Assembly: GCA_017417385.1 (NCBI GenBank)
Contig: JAFPZF010000070.1
Location: 1-42,917 of the forward strand
From: Bacteroidales bacterium
GTDB taxonomy: Bacteria; Bacteroidota; Bacteroidia; Bacteroidales; Marinilabiliaceae
Direction: 5' to 3'
Length of the DNA stretch: 42,917 bases
Shown here: positions 34,155 to 42,528 of the stretch, one piece after another
Position numbering within the stretch: the stretch's first letter is position 1
Layout of the letters: each line of letters starts with the position of its first letter
The notes under the pieces: model-generated
What the model was told of the DNA's origin: nothing
Databases searched by the model: none
Seen by the model: only the letters and a program-made list of their open reading frames with translations
Position numbers and translations under genes: made by a program

Positions 34155-36038
34155 ATGAAAACTCTAAGAATAGCAGCGACGGGAATAGTAGCGTTGATGA
34201 TAGCGAGCTGCGGAGGCGGAAGTGGAAGCCAACAGCAGAGCACATCGACAGCGGAGCAGACACAGGAAGGGACTGCGGCGGACATGATGCAGGAGAGCGG
34301 CGTCGTGCGTCGGGTCAACGAGATGTATGATGACATCATAGCCACATACAAAGGAGACTGGAAGAAAAACAACGACGGGAGACTAGAGAACAAGTACCTG
34401 GCGGAAGAGACGAGGCAGCTCTGGAGCAAACATACAGAGCTCGAGCCGAGCTACATATTCCCGTGGTTCGTAGACAACAACTACGACTATGAAAGCTGCA
34501 GGGAGTTCGCCATAAAGTTCGTAGAAGTCGAGGAGCTCAGCATAGAGCCAGCGGCGGCGACCGTCCGCCTCACAGTACGCCCCGAGTGCAGCACGAAAAT
34601 GACAGTCGGGCACCTGAAGCTCGTCGTCGAGGACAACCAGTGGAAAGTCGATGACATAATCGAAGAGAACGACTACAAGTACATACGCAACGAGAAGGGC
34701 AGACTCGAGAAAGACGTCGAAGTCCTGACGAAGGTGAAAGAGATGTATGGCGAATACATCGAAGGATATAACAAAGGGAAGAAGTACGGAGAAGCAGAGC
34801 GGAAGTTCTGGTCGGAGGAGCTCAACGGAGAGTTCACCACGTATGAAACCACAGTAAGCCAGGTAGAGACAGGCTGGACGTGGGGAGTCGAAGGCGAGAG
34901 CATCAAGCAAGGGCTCATGCATATACTCGTAGGACCGAACGAGGATAAGCCCTCGTATTACGAGATAGGAGTAATAGTCGAGGGGAGCAAGACGAGCGCA
35001 GAGAACGTCGTCATAATGGACAAGGAGAATGGAGAATACAAGATAGTCGACTTTGCGGAGCTCGAAGGAGTCGAAGGAGAGTGGACGACGGGCGAGCGGT
35101 TCTCTCAGTACATGCGGAACGAGGTCAGCAAGGTCCAGTATGAGGCAGAGGCGAAAGAAATGTGGGCTCGTCTTGACGAGAGGACAGACGAGGACGTCTC
35201 GACAGCGCGCGAGCTCGTAGAGGCGCTGACGAGGAACATCAACAACATCGTCATAGCAGAAGGGGCCGTCATCAACCTGACAGAGATATTGAACGACAAG
35301 GAGTTCTTCCAGGAGGACGGCAGATACTGCAACGACGAGTACATAGACCCGAAAGACATCGATGCGAACGTCATCTGGCAGGGACAGAGCGACGGAGCGG
35401 AGCTCGTCATAAACAAGCTCGAGAGACTCGTGATACGCGGACAAGGGAAGGGCGCTACGATACTGATAGACAGTCGATATGCGAGGATATTCAGGTTCAC
35501 CAACTGCCAATATGTCGCGATAGACAACCTGACGCTCGGACATACCCAGGGAGGCTATTGCGAGGGTGAGGTCCTTGGGCTAGAGGACGTGACGGGCTTC
35601 CAGATATTGAACTGCGGACTGTATGGATGCGGTACGTGCGGAGTCTATATGTGGAACTGCACAGGAGTCGAGGTGAAGAACACGGCGATATATGACTGTT
35701 CGGAGGCGATAGCGAGGATAGACAATAGCGTCAGGACAAAGTTCACGAAATGCGACATGTATGGCAACGGCAGGGAAGGCAGCTGCATGCTCTATGCCTC
35801 GGGAGGAGAACCGGTAGAGATGACAGACTGCCACATCTTCGACAATGCGGCGAACATCCTATTCTGCCTCCATGCAGGGGCGAAACTGAAGGACTGCAAA
35901 GTGCAGCACGACGAAAATAACATAGGCGAGATAGAGGGGTATGAAATAAAGAACTGCGACATGAACGCCTCGGGCCTGAAGAAGAGAGAGGACGTCGGAC
36001 CACATCAACACATACTCATACCATGGGCAAAGAGATAA
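34155..36038 (+). CDS. Lipoprotein with two NTF2-like units and a Cys-rich beta-helix (paralogue 1)
   Basis: 627 aa, lipoprotein signal MKTLRIAATGIVALMIASC. Two NTF2-like units follow: about 48-170 (VNEMYDDIIATY ... LVVEDNQWKVDDI) and 185-300 (VKEMYGEYIEGY ... NGEYKIVDF). The C-terminal ~250 residues are a right-handed beta-helix: IAEGAVINLTEIL, GKGATILIDSRYARI, NLTLGHTQGG (near 460), ILNCGLYGCGTCGVYMWN, then short rungs with a Cys in each turn. No enzyme motif is visible; a surface binding role is plausible. Its end overlaps the next gene by 16 bp, and large parts are alike at the nucleotide level, so the pair arose by tandem duplication. Confidence 0.72.
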   Translation: MKTLRIAATGIVALMIASCGGGSGSQQQSTSTAEQTQEGTAADMMQESGVVRRVNEMYDDIIATYKGDWKKNNDGRLENKYLAEETRQLWSKHTELEPSYIFPWFVDNNYDYESCREFAIKFVEVEELSIEPAAATVRLTVRPECSTKMTVGHLKLVVEDNQWKVDDIIEENDYKYIRNEKGRLEKDVEVLTKVKEMYGEYIEGYNKGKKYGEAERKFWSEELNGEFTTYETTVSQVETGWTWGVEGESIKQGLMHILVGPNEDKPSYYEIGVIVEGSKTSAENVVIMDKENGEYKIVDFAELEGVEGEWTTGERFSQYMRNEVSKVQYEAEAKEMWARLDERTDEDVSTARELVEALTRNINNIVIAEGAVINLTEILNDKEFFQEDGRYCNDEYIDPKDIDANVIWQGQSDGAELVINKLERLVIRGQGKGATILIDSRYARIFRFTNCQYVAIDNLTLGHTQGGYCEGEVLGLEDVTGFQILNCGLYGCGTCGVYMWNCTGVEVKNTAIYDCSEAIARIDNSVRTKFTKCDMYGNGREGSCMLYASGGEPVEMTDCHIFDNAANILFCLHAGAKLKDCKVQHDENNIGEIEGYEIKNCDMNASGLKKREDVGPHQHILIPWAKR

Positions 36039-37858
36039 AGTGGCTGTTGACAGTCTCGGCAGCCGCACTATTCGGCTGTGCAGGAGGCAACACCCAGCAG
36101 GGAGAGAGTGCGACGGGCAGTGGCGAGCTGATGAACGAGACATCCGTCACGAACAGAGTCCGCGACATATATGCAGATGCCGTAGCCGTCTACGGGAAGA
36201 GCGAGGAGAAGAACGGAGAGCTCGAAAAGAAGTATTTCTCGGAAGAGTATCGGAAGCAATATGAAGAGTATAAGAGCTACGACAAAGACTATTTGCCGGA
36301 GTGGTTCGACTTCTATGCGGACGGGTATTGCAAGAATTTCACGGTCACCGGTATCAAGATAGAAGAGATGAGCGAGTCGCCAGCAGAGGCGACAGTCAGA
36401 GTCGACATCAAGCCGGAAGTGTATGAGAGCACAGGCTACATGAAGTTGAGACTCGTCGAGGAAGGCGGGGAGCTGAAGATAAGCGACATGATCAACGACC
36501 GGTGGACACAGACGGCAAGAAGTGCGAGGGAACAGCTCCAGGACAGACTGAAAGTCTATAAGCGAATCGGCGAGATATATGCAGACTACAGCAAGGGAGA
36601 CCGGGCAGTAGGCGCATACGAGACACTGTATTGCACAGACGAATACAACAAGGCATACAAGGAGTACATAGACGCCGTCGGGCTGGACGAAGCCGACTGC
36701 CCATGGACAGGAATGGCGAGCAACGAGGCCAAGATAGAGAACATGGCCATCATGATAGAGCCGAGGAAGTATAGCACCGAGGAAGAGAGCGACGGAGAAT
36801 ACACAGTCATGGTACAGTTCGGTGGTGCGAACGGGAAAGACGGGGACAGAGTGTGCGTCATGATGGCGCCGGCAGGAGACACCTATAAAATAGCCAACTT
36901 CGGAACCGTCGATGAAGAGGAAGGCGGCGGATATTACGTCAACGAAGCGTTCACACAGGTGATGGAGGTTGCAATCGACGAGAAGAAGATGGAGAAAGAG
37001 GGTGAGGAGATGTGGAGAAGGACGAACGAGAGGGGAACAAAGGAAGTCAGCAACGGGAAGGAGTTCGTCGAAGCGTTGACAGAAGGAAAGAGCAACATAG
37101 CCATAGCAGAGGGGGCCGTCATCAACCTGACAGAAGTCCTAAGCGACGCAGAGTACTTCAAGAAAGACGGGCGATATGACCTCGGAGATGACGAGACAAT
37201 AGCAGAAGTCAAGGCGAGAGTCATCAGGGAGGAGATGCCCGACGGGAGCCAGCTGACGCTGAAGGGGCTGGAGAGGTATAAGATAGAGGGACGAGGGAAG
37301 GGTGCTACGCTACTGATAGACAGTCGGTATGCGCGGGTACTGAGCTTCGTCGACTGCCAGTACATACAGATAGAGAATCTGACACTCGGACATACACAGG
37401 GTGGCTCGTGCCTCGGCGAAGTGCTGAGCCTACAGAACGTCAAGGGTTGCAAGATAGACAACTGCGACCTGTACGGATGTGGGACGTGCGGCATATATGC
37501 AGAGGGCGGAAACGGGCTTGACGTCAGGAACACAGCTATCAGGGAGTGCTCCGAGGCGATAGTGAACCTCATCGGGAACTACAGGCCGAAGTTCACCAGG
37601 TGTGACTTCTACAAGAATGGCGAAGAGGGCGGACATCTGTTCAATGCCATGGAAGGCTGCGGAGGAGTAGAGGTCGAGGACTGCTATTTCTTCGGGAACA
37701 GCAACGAGCTGTTCGGAATGGAAGGCCACCTGAAGCGATGCAAAGTCTCTCATGAAGTAGATCAGCTCGGCGAGACGTACAGCATAGAGTTTGAGGACTG
37801 CGACATGAATCCTGGGCAGTTGACAAAGCGGAGCGACGTCGGGCCTGGGGCGCATTAA
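36023..37858 (+). CDS. Lipoprotein with two NTF2-like units and a Cys-rich beta-helix (paralogue 2)
   Basis: 611 aa, lipoprotein signal MGKEIKWLLTVSAAALFGC. Same plan as the preceding gene: NTF2-like units at about 45-165 (VRDIYADAVAVY ... VEEGGELKISDM) and 180-310 (GEIYADYSKGD ... AGDTYKIANFG), then the beta-helix with AEGAVINLTEVL, GRGKGATLLIDSRYARV, NLTLGHTQGG (near 454) and LYGCGTCGIYAEGG. The start codon lies inside the previous gene (16-bp overlap), so translation is coupled. The divergence is greatest in the NTF2-like units and least in the beta-helix, suggesting the helix is the conserved functional part. Confidence 0.72.
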   Translation: MGKEIKWLLTVSAAALFGCAGGNTQQGESATGSGELMNETSVTNRVRDIYADAVAVYGKSEEKNGELEKKYFSEEYRKQYEEYKSYDKDYLPEWFDFYADGYCKNFTVTGIKIEEMSESPAEATVRVDIKPEVYESTGYMKLRLVEEGGELKISDMINDRWTQTARSAREQLQDRLKVYKRIGEIYADYSKGDRAVGAYETLYCTDEYNKAYKEYIDAVGLDEADCPWTGMASNEAKIENMAIMIEPRKYSTEEESDGEYTVMVQFGGANGKDGDRVCVMMAPAGDTYKIANFGTVDEEEGGGYYVNEAFTQVMEVAIDEKKMEKEGEEMWRRTNERGTKEVSNGKEFVEALTEGKSNIAIAEGAVINLTEVLSDAEYFKKDGRYDLGDDETIAEVKARVIREEMPDGSQLTLKGLERYKIEGRGKGATLLIDSRYARVLSFVDCQYIQIENLTLGHTQGGSCLGEVLSLQNVKGCKIDNCDLYGCGTCGIYAEGGNGLDVRNTAIRECSEAIVNLIGNYRPKFTRCDFYKNGEEGGHLFNAMEGCGGVEVEDCYFFGNSNELFGMEGHLKRCKVSHEVDQLGETYSIEFEDCDMNPGQLTKRSDVGPGAH

Positions 37859-37869
37859 AGACGAGAGCT

Positions 37870-39375
37870 ATGGGAAAGAAGTTGGTGATAGGAATAGCCG
37901 TGGCGGCAGTGCTGGCAAGCTGCACGACGGGAGGTGGCGGACAGCCGCAGAAAGAAGACCCGATGGCGAAGTTCACGGCTGCAGACAGCATGAAGGCCGA
38001 GTACGTCGAGACGTATGCTGAGAAGATGTATAGCGACGTCATCGAGGCATACACAAAGGGCGATGAGGGCCGAGTGAACACCATCACCAACAAGGACAAG
38101 CAGTACCTCTCAGAAAGCCTCCTATATCTAGAATCCAACTTCGGCGGTGAGGGAGACTCGTACAGCAGATGGTTCTTCAACGAGAAGTGTGACAGCATCA
38201 AGGTCAGGAACCTAAGAGTCGAGACAATGTACCCGACAGACAGGCGAGCCATGGTGATATTCGACGTAGAGGGTTGCACGAAGGGGGTACAGAAAGACTG
38301 CAGGATAATGATGAGGAGGGAAGGCGGAGAGTGGAGAGTAGACAACTTCATCTGGGAGCTGACAGACCAAGACGCCAACTACGGTAAGTACAGGTATATC
38401 ATGAGCGAGAAGCAGACATTGCAAGACATCGAGCAGCAGTTTATCGACCAGGAGCGAGCAGAGATAGAGAGAGAAGAGGGCGGAGTCGAATGGGAAGATG
38501 GGAAAGAAGGAGGAGAAGGGGAAGAAGGCTTGGAAGAATACAAGAGCGAGATAGGGATGACGTGGGACGGGACAGCAGTCACGACACCAGGAGCGTTACT
38601 GGCAGCGATAGAGACTGAGCCGAAAGTCGTCGAGATAGCAGAGGGCGTCACGCTCAACCTCACGGAGTTACTCGAGAAGACGAAAGGCGTCTTGTATGCA
38701 AGAGTACAGAGCACAGGGACGGGGCTCGTATTGAACGAGATGGGGGCGATAACAATCAAGGGCCTCGGCAAAGGTGCGAAGATAGTCATAGACGACCAGC
38801 AGAGTGACGTGCTCTACTTGAGGAACTGCACGGGCATAAAGATAGAGAATCTGACCCTCGGGCACACAGGAGGAGGAGCAGAAGAAGGGGGAGACGGAAG
38901 AGAAAGGAGAGGGACAGCCATAAACATAACAGACAGCAAGAACATAGAGATAGAGAAGTGCGAGCTAAGCAGTAGCGGGTCGGTAGGCGTCTCGGCATAC
39001 AACACAGAGAACCTACGGGTCAAGAACACACTGATAAAAGACTGCGCTGACGGAGGGACGATAGCCATACACTGCAAGCATGTCACGTTCAAGCACTGCG
39101 AGATAACGAAATGCGGGAGAGCCAGCAGGTACCTAATAAAAGCATACGAAGGCGAGGGGCTGACATTCGAAGACTGCCTCATACATAGAAATGATAATGA
39201 CGAGGTCGTGTTCGACGTCAACTACAAGACAGAGCTTGAAAACTGCGACGTCGGGACAGACGGGATGCTAACAGATGGAGAGTCCGTTGAGTTCGTCAAA
39301 TACAACGAGAACAGCATGTTCGGTTGCAACAATTGTCCGGGAGCGGGCGGAAACGGAGCAGGCCCAGGGCGGTAG
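37870..39375 (+). CDS. Lipoprotein with one NTF2-like unit and beta-helix (paralogue 3)
   Basis: 501 aa, lipoprotein signal MGKKLVIGIAVAAVLASC. A single NTF2-like unit (about 40-165, ending MMRREGGEWRVDNFIWE), a low-complexity Glu/Gly linker (about 205-225, from the purine tract GGAGAAGGGGAAGAAGG) and a beta-helix with ITIKGLGKGAKIVIDD, NLTLGHTGGG (near 329) and rungs each carrying a Cys. The helix is shorter than in the two paralogues and has an extra insertion after the GHTGGG motif. It ends in a Gly/Asn-rich tail with CNNC. Starts 11 bp after paralogue 2. Confidence 0.7.
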   Translation: MGKKLVIGIAVAAVLASCTTGGGGQPQKEDPMAKFTAADSMKAEYVETYAEKMYSDVIEAYTKGDEGRVNTITNKDKQYLSESLLYLESNFGGEGDSYSRWFFNEKCDSIKVRNLRVETMYPTDRRAMVIFDVEGCTKGVQKDCRIMMRREGGEWRVDNFIWELTDQDANYGKYRYIMSEKQTLQDIEQQFIDQERAEIEREEGGVEWEDGKEGGEGEEGLEEYKSEIGMTWDGTAVTTPGALLAAIETEPKVVEIAEGVTLNLTELLEKTKGVLYARVQSTGTGLVLNEMGAITIKGLGKGAKIVIDDQQSDVLYLRNCTGIKIENLTLGHTGGGAEEGGDGRERRGTAINITDSKNIEIEKCELSSSGSVGVSAYNTENLRVKNTLIKDCADGGTIAIHCKHVTFKHCEITKCGRASRYLIKAYEGEGLTFEDCLIHRNDNDEVVFDVNYKTELENCDVGTDGMLTDGESVEFVKYNENSMFGCNNCPGAGGNGAGPGR

Positions 39376-39390
39376 CGTGGCGGAGGGAAG

Positions 39391-39870
39391 ATGAGCGAAA
39401 GAGGGCGATACATGACAGCAGCCATAGTGTTAATCGTAGCAGGCGGCCTGTTGTACCTCCTATTCAGGACTAAGCACGTCTTGTTCATAAAGCTACTCTG
39501 CGACGGAGGGCTGGAGTGGGCAGTTGACGCAGTACAGTCTGAGGAGATGCAGGAGTGGATGATGAAGACGGCGGCAGGGCGGTTCGTCGTCGAGTCGTTG
39601 CCTGGGGGACTATGGTCGGCGGGGTATGTCGTAGCATCAGTGCCTTACACGCGAAGTGATAGGACTGGCGAGAAGCTACTGTGGGCCAGCGTGATACCCT
39701 GCATGGGAGTAGGATCCGAAATCATGCAGTACTACGGGATGCTGCCAGGCATGTGGGACGTCAGGGACATAGTAAGCTACGCGGTGCCGTGGATAGCATT
39801 TGCGGCAGTCGAAATATACAGAGAGAAGGGGGATAAAGAGAGAGAAGAAGAAGCGGGAGCGAGGACGTAG
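39391..39870 (+). CDS. VanZ-like small membrane protein
   Basis: 159 aa. Helices at about 8-24, 30-45, 90-108 and 122-142. The segment GVGSEIMQYYGMLPGMWDVRDIVSYAVPW resembles the ExxQ...R/D...D pattern of VanZ-like proteins, a large family of unclear function. The C-terminus is charged (KGDKEREEEAG). Placed 15 bp after paralogue 3 and before the AAA+ gene. Identification is by pattern only. Confidence 0.45.
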   Translation: MSERGRYMTAAIVLIVAGGLLYLLFRTKHVLFIKLLCDGGLEWAVDAVQSEEMQEWMMKTAAGRFVVESLPGGLWSAGYVVASVPYTRSDRTGEKLLWASVIPCMGVGSEIMQYYGMLPGMWDVRDIVSYAVPWIAFAAVEIYREKGDKEREEEAGART

Positions 39871-39928
39871 AAAGGCAAGAAATGAAGAGAAATATATACG
39901 AGCAGATAGAAAATTAAAGAGAAATAAA

Positions 39929-39936
39929 TATCTTTA
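39929..39936 (+). promoter_or_regulatory. Possible -7 box (TATCTTTA) before the AAA+ gene
   Basis: TATCTTTA differs from TAnnTTTG in the last base. It lies in the only long gap (92 bp) of this part of the run, 27 bp before the ATG at 39963, so it may be an internal promoter. Confidence 0.3.
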
Positions 39937-39962
39937 CATAAAACAACACAAAGAGACAAACC

Positions 39963-41060
39963 ATGAAGATAGAATTGAGCAAGAATGCGCTGATAGCCAT
40001 AATAGTCGTATTTGTAGGACTTGGGGCATTCACTGTCTACATAGACAGGAAGGGGGAGAATGATTCAAAAGAATTTGTCGAAGAGGCGAAGAGAGAGGCA
40101 GAGAACCAGCTCGCCAACCAGAACAATAGTGACGGGACATCGAAGAAAGGAAGCGGGCTCGACAAGCTACGCCAGGGAGTAGAAGAGGAAGAGGCGAAGA
40201 AGAAGGCAGAGGCGCAGAAGCCACAGGAGGAAGAGACAGACCCATACGAGGAGCTCAACGAGCTGATAGGCCTCGGGAGCGTAAAGAAGGAAGTGATGGA
40301 GCTGGCGAACTTCGTCAACGTACAGAACGAGAGGCGGAAGCAGGGCATGAAGACTCCGAAGATGTCTTACCACCTCGTCTTCACAGGCAATCCGGGAACA
40401 GGAAAGACGACAGTCGCGCGAATCATAGCGAGGATATACAAGGACCTCGGGATCCTGAAGAAAGGCCACCTCGTCGAGACAGACAGGGCGGGACTGGTAG
40501 GCTCGTACGTCGGGCAGACAGCGCCGAAGACCAACCACATCTGCGACTCGGCATTAGGAGGCGTGCTCTTCATCGACGAGGCATATTCGCTGACGCCTGA
40601 GCATGGAGACTCGTACGGCGAGGAGGCAGTCTCGACACTGCTGAAGCGCATGGAGGACGACAGGGAGAACCTCGTAGTCATCGTAGCGGGATACAACAAG
40701 GAGATGAAGAGGTTCATAGAGTCGAACCCAGGACTCCAGTCACGATTCACGAGGTACATAGACTTCCCGGACTACTCGGCGAGCGAGCTCGTCGGTATCT
40801 ACAAGATGTACATGAAGAAGAACACGTATGAGTTGACGGCAGACGGCGAGCAGAAGCTGATAGAGAAATTGAACTATGCAGTAGCACACAAGGACAGGAA
40901 CTTCGGCAATGCGAGGTACGTCAGGAACATATTCGAGAAGTCGGCACAGTTCCAGGCGAACAGGATAGCGCAGGTCAGCAGTCCGACGACTCAGCAGTTG
41001 AAGGAGATAACCGGAGACGACATCGAGAAGGCCTTTGCATCCGTCAAGACCTCGATGTAG
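39963..41060 (+). CDS. Membrane-anchored CbxX/CfxQ-type AAA+ ATPase
   Basis: 365 aa. An N-terminal membrane helix (8-27, NALIAIIVVFVGLGAFTVYI) and a charged coiled linker (30-95) precede a CbbX/SpoVK-type AAA+ core. Walker A is GNPGTGKT (142-149), the pore loop is SYVGQTAPKT (near 178), Walker B is GGVLFIDEAYSL (near 195), sensor 1 is VVIVAGYN and the arginine finger GLQSRF (near 265), followed by the helical lid. CbbX-like ATPases form rings that remodel partner proteins. The anchor is unusual: most relatives are soluble or fused to other domains. It lies between lipoprotein genes. Confidence 0.87.
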   Translation: MKIELSKNALIAIIVVFVGLGAFTVYIDRKGENDSKEFVEEAKREAENQLANQNNSDGTSKKGSGLDKLRQGVEEEEAKKKAEAQKPQEEETDPYEELNELIGLGSVKKEVMELANFVNVQNERRKQGMKTPKMSYHLVFTGNPGTGKTTVARIIARIYKDLGILKKGHLVETDRAGLVGSYVGQTAPKTNHICDSALGGVLFIDEAYSLTPEHGDSYGEEAVSTLLKRMEDDRENLVVIVAGYNKEMKRFIESNPGLQSRFTRYIDFPDYSASELVGIYKMYMKKNTYELTADGEQKLIEKLNYAVAHKDRNFGNARYVRNIFEKSAQFQANRIAQVSSPTTQQLKEITGDDIEKAFASVKTSM

Positions 41061-41094
41061 GGTAAACAGAGAAACCAGACAAAACACGGGCAAG

Positions 41095-42078
41095 ATGAGA
41101 AGCAGACTAGTATACATAGCGCTGCTCGGGGGATTGTTATCCTCGTGCAACGCAGGAACAGGGAGTTCTGACAACAGTCAGGCGACAGAGACAGTAGCTG
41201 GAGACAAAGCAGGAAGCGCAGTGGAGGGGAGAGAAGGGGAACAGGTAAAAGAAGGGGGAAGCGAGATAGATAAGGCGAAGGTTGAGAGCGAGGTAAAGGA
41301 AAGAGTCGAGGCAATATACAAAGAACTCGAGACGAGCAGTGACGCCGAAATAGACGCGAAGTACATGAGTCAGGCGCTGCTGAAGACATACAGGGCAGCC
41401 AGCGAGGCGAGCAAGGTTGTCGGAGGGATATTTGAAGACGCGAGCCACTGGAAGGAGTGCAATGACATGCCGGAGAGAGTGAAGAGCGAGGTAGGAGACG
41501 TAAAGATAGAGACGGGGGAGAAAGCAAAAGTAGAGGTCAGGCTCAGCGTAGAAGGAGAGAGCGAGAAGAAGATAGAGCTCGAGATGACGAAAGAAGAGGG
41601 GAAATGGAAAGTCTCTGACATAGTGAGGACAATAGAGGGCGAGGAGTACAGCCTCAGGGAAAGCACGGAGAAGATGGTAGAAGTCGGGAAAGCCACGGAC
41701 AAGATACTCGACAATATAGGAGGAGAATGGGGATGGGCGACGAAGGGAGCACCAGAGCTCATAATAGAGATAGGAGTCGAGACATACGGGGAGATAAGGG
41801 AGGCGAAGTTGAAGAGCTGTTACCTATATAGGGACATAGACTTCAAGAATACGAACCTATTCATGAACGCAGAGGAGGGGACAATAAACCTTTACACGCC
41901 GTCGAACATGACGAACAGAGTAGATGCCAAGTTGAAGATAGAGAGGGACGGAGTCATGAAGGGGACGATAAAAGTAAAAAGAGGGGAAGAAGGGGAAGAA
42001 GGTGAAGGAGGAACCTGGAGTGAGGAGAAAGAAATCGAGATGAGACGGGATTACAACTTTTACGACGAAGCAAGGTAG
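41095..42078 (+). CDS. NTF2-like lipoprotein with C-terminal beta-sandwich-like region
   Basis: 327 aa from the ATG at 41095, which starts the lipoprotein signal MRSRLVYIALLGGLLSSC; an earlier frame start at 41035 lies inside the AAA+ gene. After a charged linker, one NTF2-like unit (about 65-180) ends EMTKEEGKWKVSDIVRTIE, the same signature as in the tandem paralogues. The last ~130 residues are beta-rich (LIIEIGVETYGEIREAKLK, AKLKIERDGVMKGTIKVK), interrupted by a Gly/Glu run from the purine tract. Last gene of the run, 34 bp after the AAA+ stop. Confidence 0.65.
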   Translation: MRSRLVYIALLGGLLSSCNAGTGSSDNSQATETVAGDKAGSAVEGREGEQVKEGGSEIDKAKVESEVKERVEAIYKELETSSDAEIDAKYMSQALLKTYRAASEASKVVGGIFEDASHWKECNDMPERVKSEVGDVKIETGEKAKVEVRLSVEGESEKKIELEMTKEEGKWKVSDIVRTIEGEEYSLRESTEKMVEVGKATDKILDNIGGEWGWATKGAPELIIEIGVETYGEIREAKLKSCYLYRDIDFKNTNLFMNAEEGTINLYTPSNMTNRVDAKLKIERDGVMKGTIKVKRGEEGEEGEGGTWSEEKEIEMRRDYNFYDEAR

Positions 42079-42274
42079 AGTGCAAGAGGGGGAAAGGATA
42101 GCGACAACGTCACATAGAAAAGGGAGACAAGGATAAAGAAAGAGTAGACAAGAAGGCTGAGGGTAAAAAAACAGAGGGAGTCTGGTGTACGGGATTGAGG
42201 CTATTAGAAAACGGGCACAGCACACAAAGCAAGTCAAACAAGGCTAGCAATCAAGACATTAGGAGATTTAGCAT
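42079..42274. other. Spacer without a gene
   Basis: Purine-rich, no plausible coding frame, promoter box or stem-loop seen. Confidence 0.4.
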
Positions 42275-42312
42275 GATTATCAAAAAAAGGACATGTCCTT
42301 TTTTTGATAATC
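42275..42312. repeat. Perfect 38-bp palindrome
   Basis: GATTATC, seven A, GGACATGTCC, seven T, GATAATC reads identically on both strands without a spacer. The GC core flanked by A7 and T7 would act as an intrinsic terminator in both directions (after the lipoprotein gene and for anything reading leftward), or could be a protein-binding site for the sRNA promoter 16 bp further on. Confidence 0.85.
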
Positions 42313-42327
42313 GTAAGAGAGACGAAA

Positions 42328-42392
42328 GTACGAAACGTGATAGAAATTGTCCGAAATATGAAACTGCGAGAAATCAAGTCGGCGTAACTTTG
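42328..42392 (+). promoter_or_regulatory. sRNA copy 1 promoter with two GTnCGAAA boxes
   Basis: GTACGAAA (42328-42335) and GTCCGAAA (42349-42356) start 21 bp apart; the second starts 36 bp before the -7 box TAACTTTG (42385-42392). The same geometry recurs at copy 2. Confidence 0.65.
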
Positions 42393-42398
42393 CAGTCG

Positions 42399-42528
42399 AA
42401 AAAGGAAGACAACCGCTATGACCTAAAGATATAGGGTCGGCTAACGATGAGAAATCATAGTCCGGGTTTCGCACACATGGAGATTATGGTAGCACAGAGT
42501 CCGAAGGGAGTCTGTGCTACCATTTTTT
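42399..42528 (+). ncRNA. Small RNA gene, copy 1
   Basis: Start inferred about 7 nt after the -7 box, end at the terminator T-run, about 130 nt. Blocks conserved with copy 2: ACCGCTATGACCTA, ATAGGGTCG, CGATGAGAA and TCCGGGTTTCGCACACATGG. A hairpin GACC...GGTC forms around AAAGATATA, and ATGA-GAAA-TCAT forms a tetraloop hairpin. No open frame of note. The RNA ends in a strong intrinsic terminator, so it is a free RNA and not a leader. Family unknown to me. Confidence 0.7.
42486..42528 (+). terminator. Intrinsic terminator of sRNA copy 1
   Basis: ATGGTAGCACAGA (42486-42498) pairs with TCTGTGCTACCAT (42511-42523) without mismatch, and T continues for six bases (42523-42528). Confidence 0.9.

Noticed and set aside
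34383-35543. 386-codon minus-strand frame inside paralogue 1
   Set aside because: Antisense shadow rich in L, Y, V and D with no family character.
37870-39375. Pectate lyase assignment for the beta-helix lipoproteins
   Set aside because: The fold pattern fits, but no calcium-binding Asp set or catalytic Arg/Lys could be located, so only the fold is stated.
42399-42528. Copy 1 of the sRNA as a riboswitch or leader
   Set aside because: A strong terminator ends it and no gene follows; the next feature is the second copy with its own promoter.
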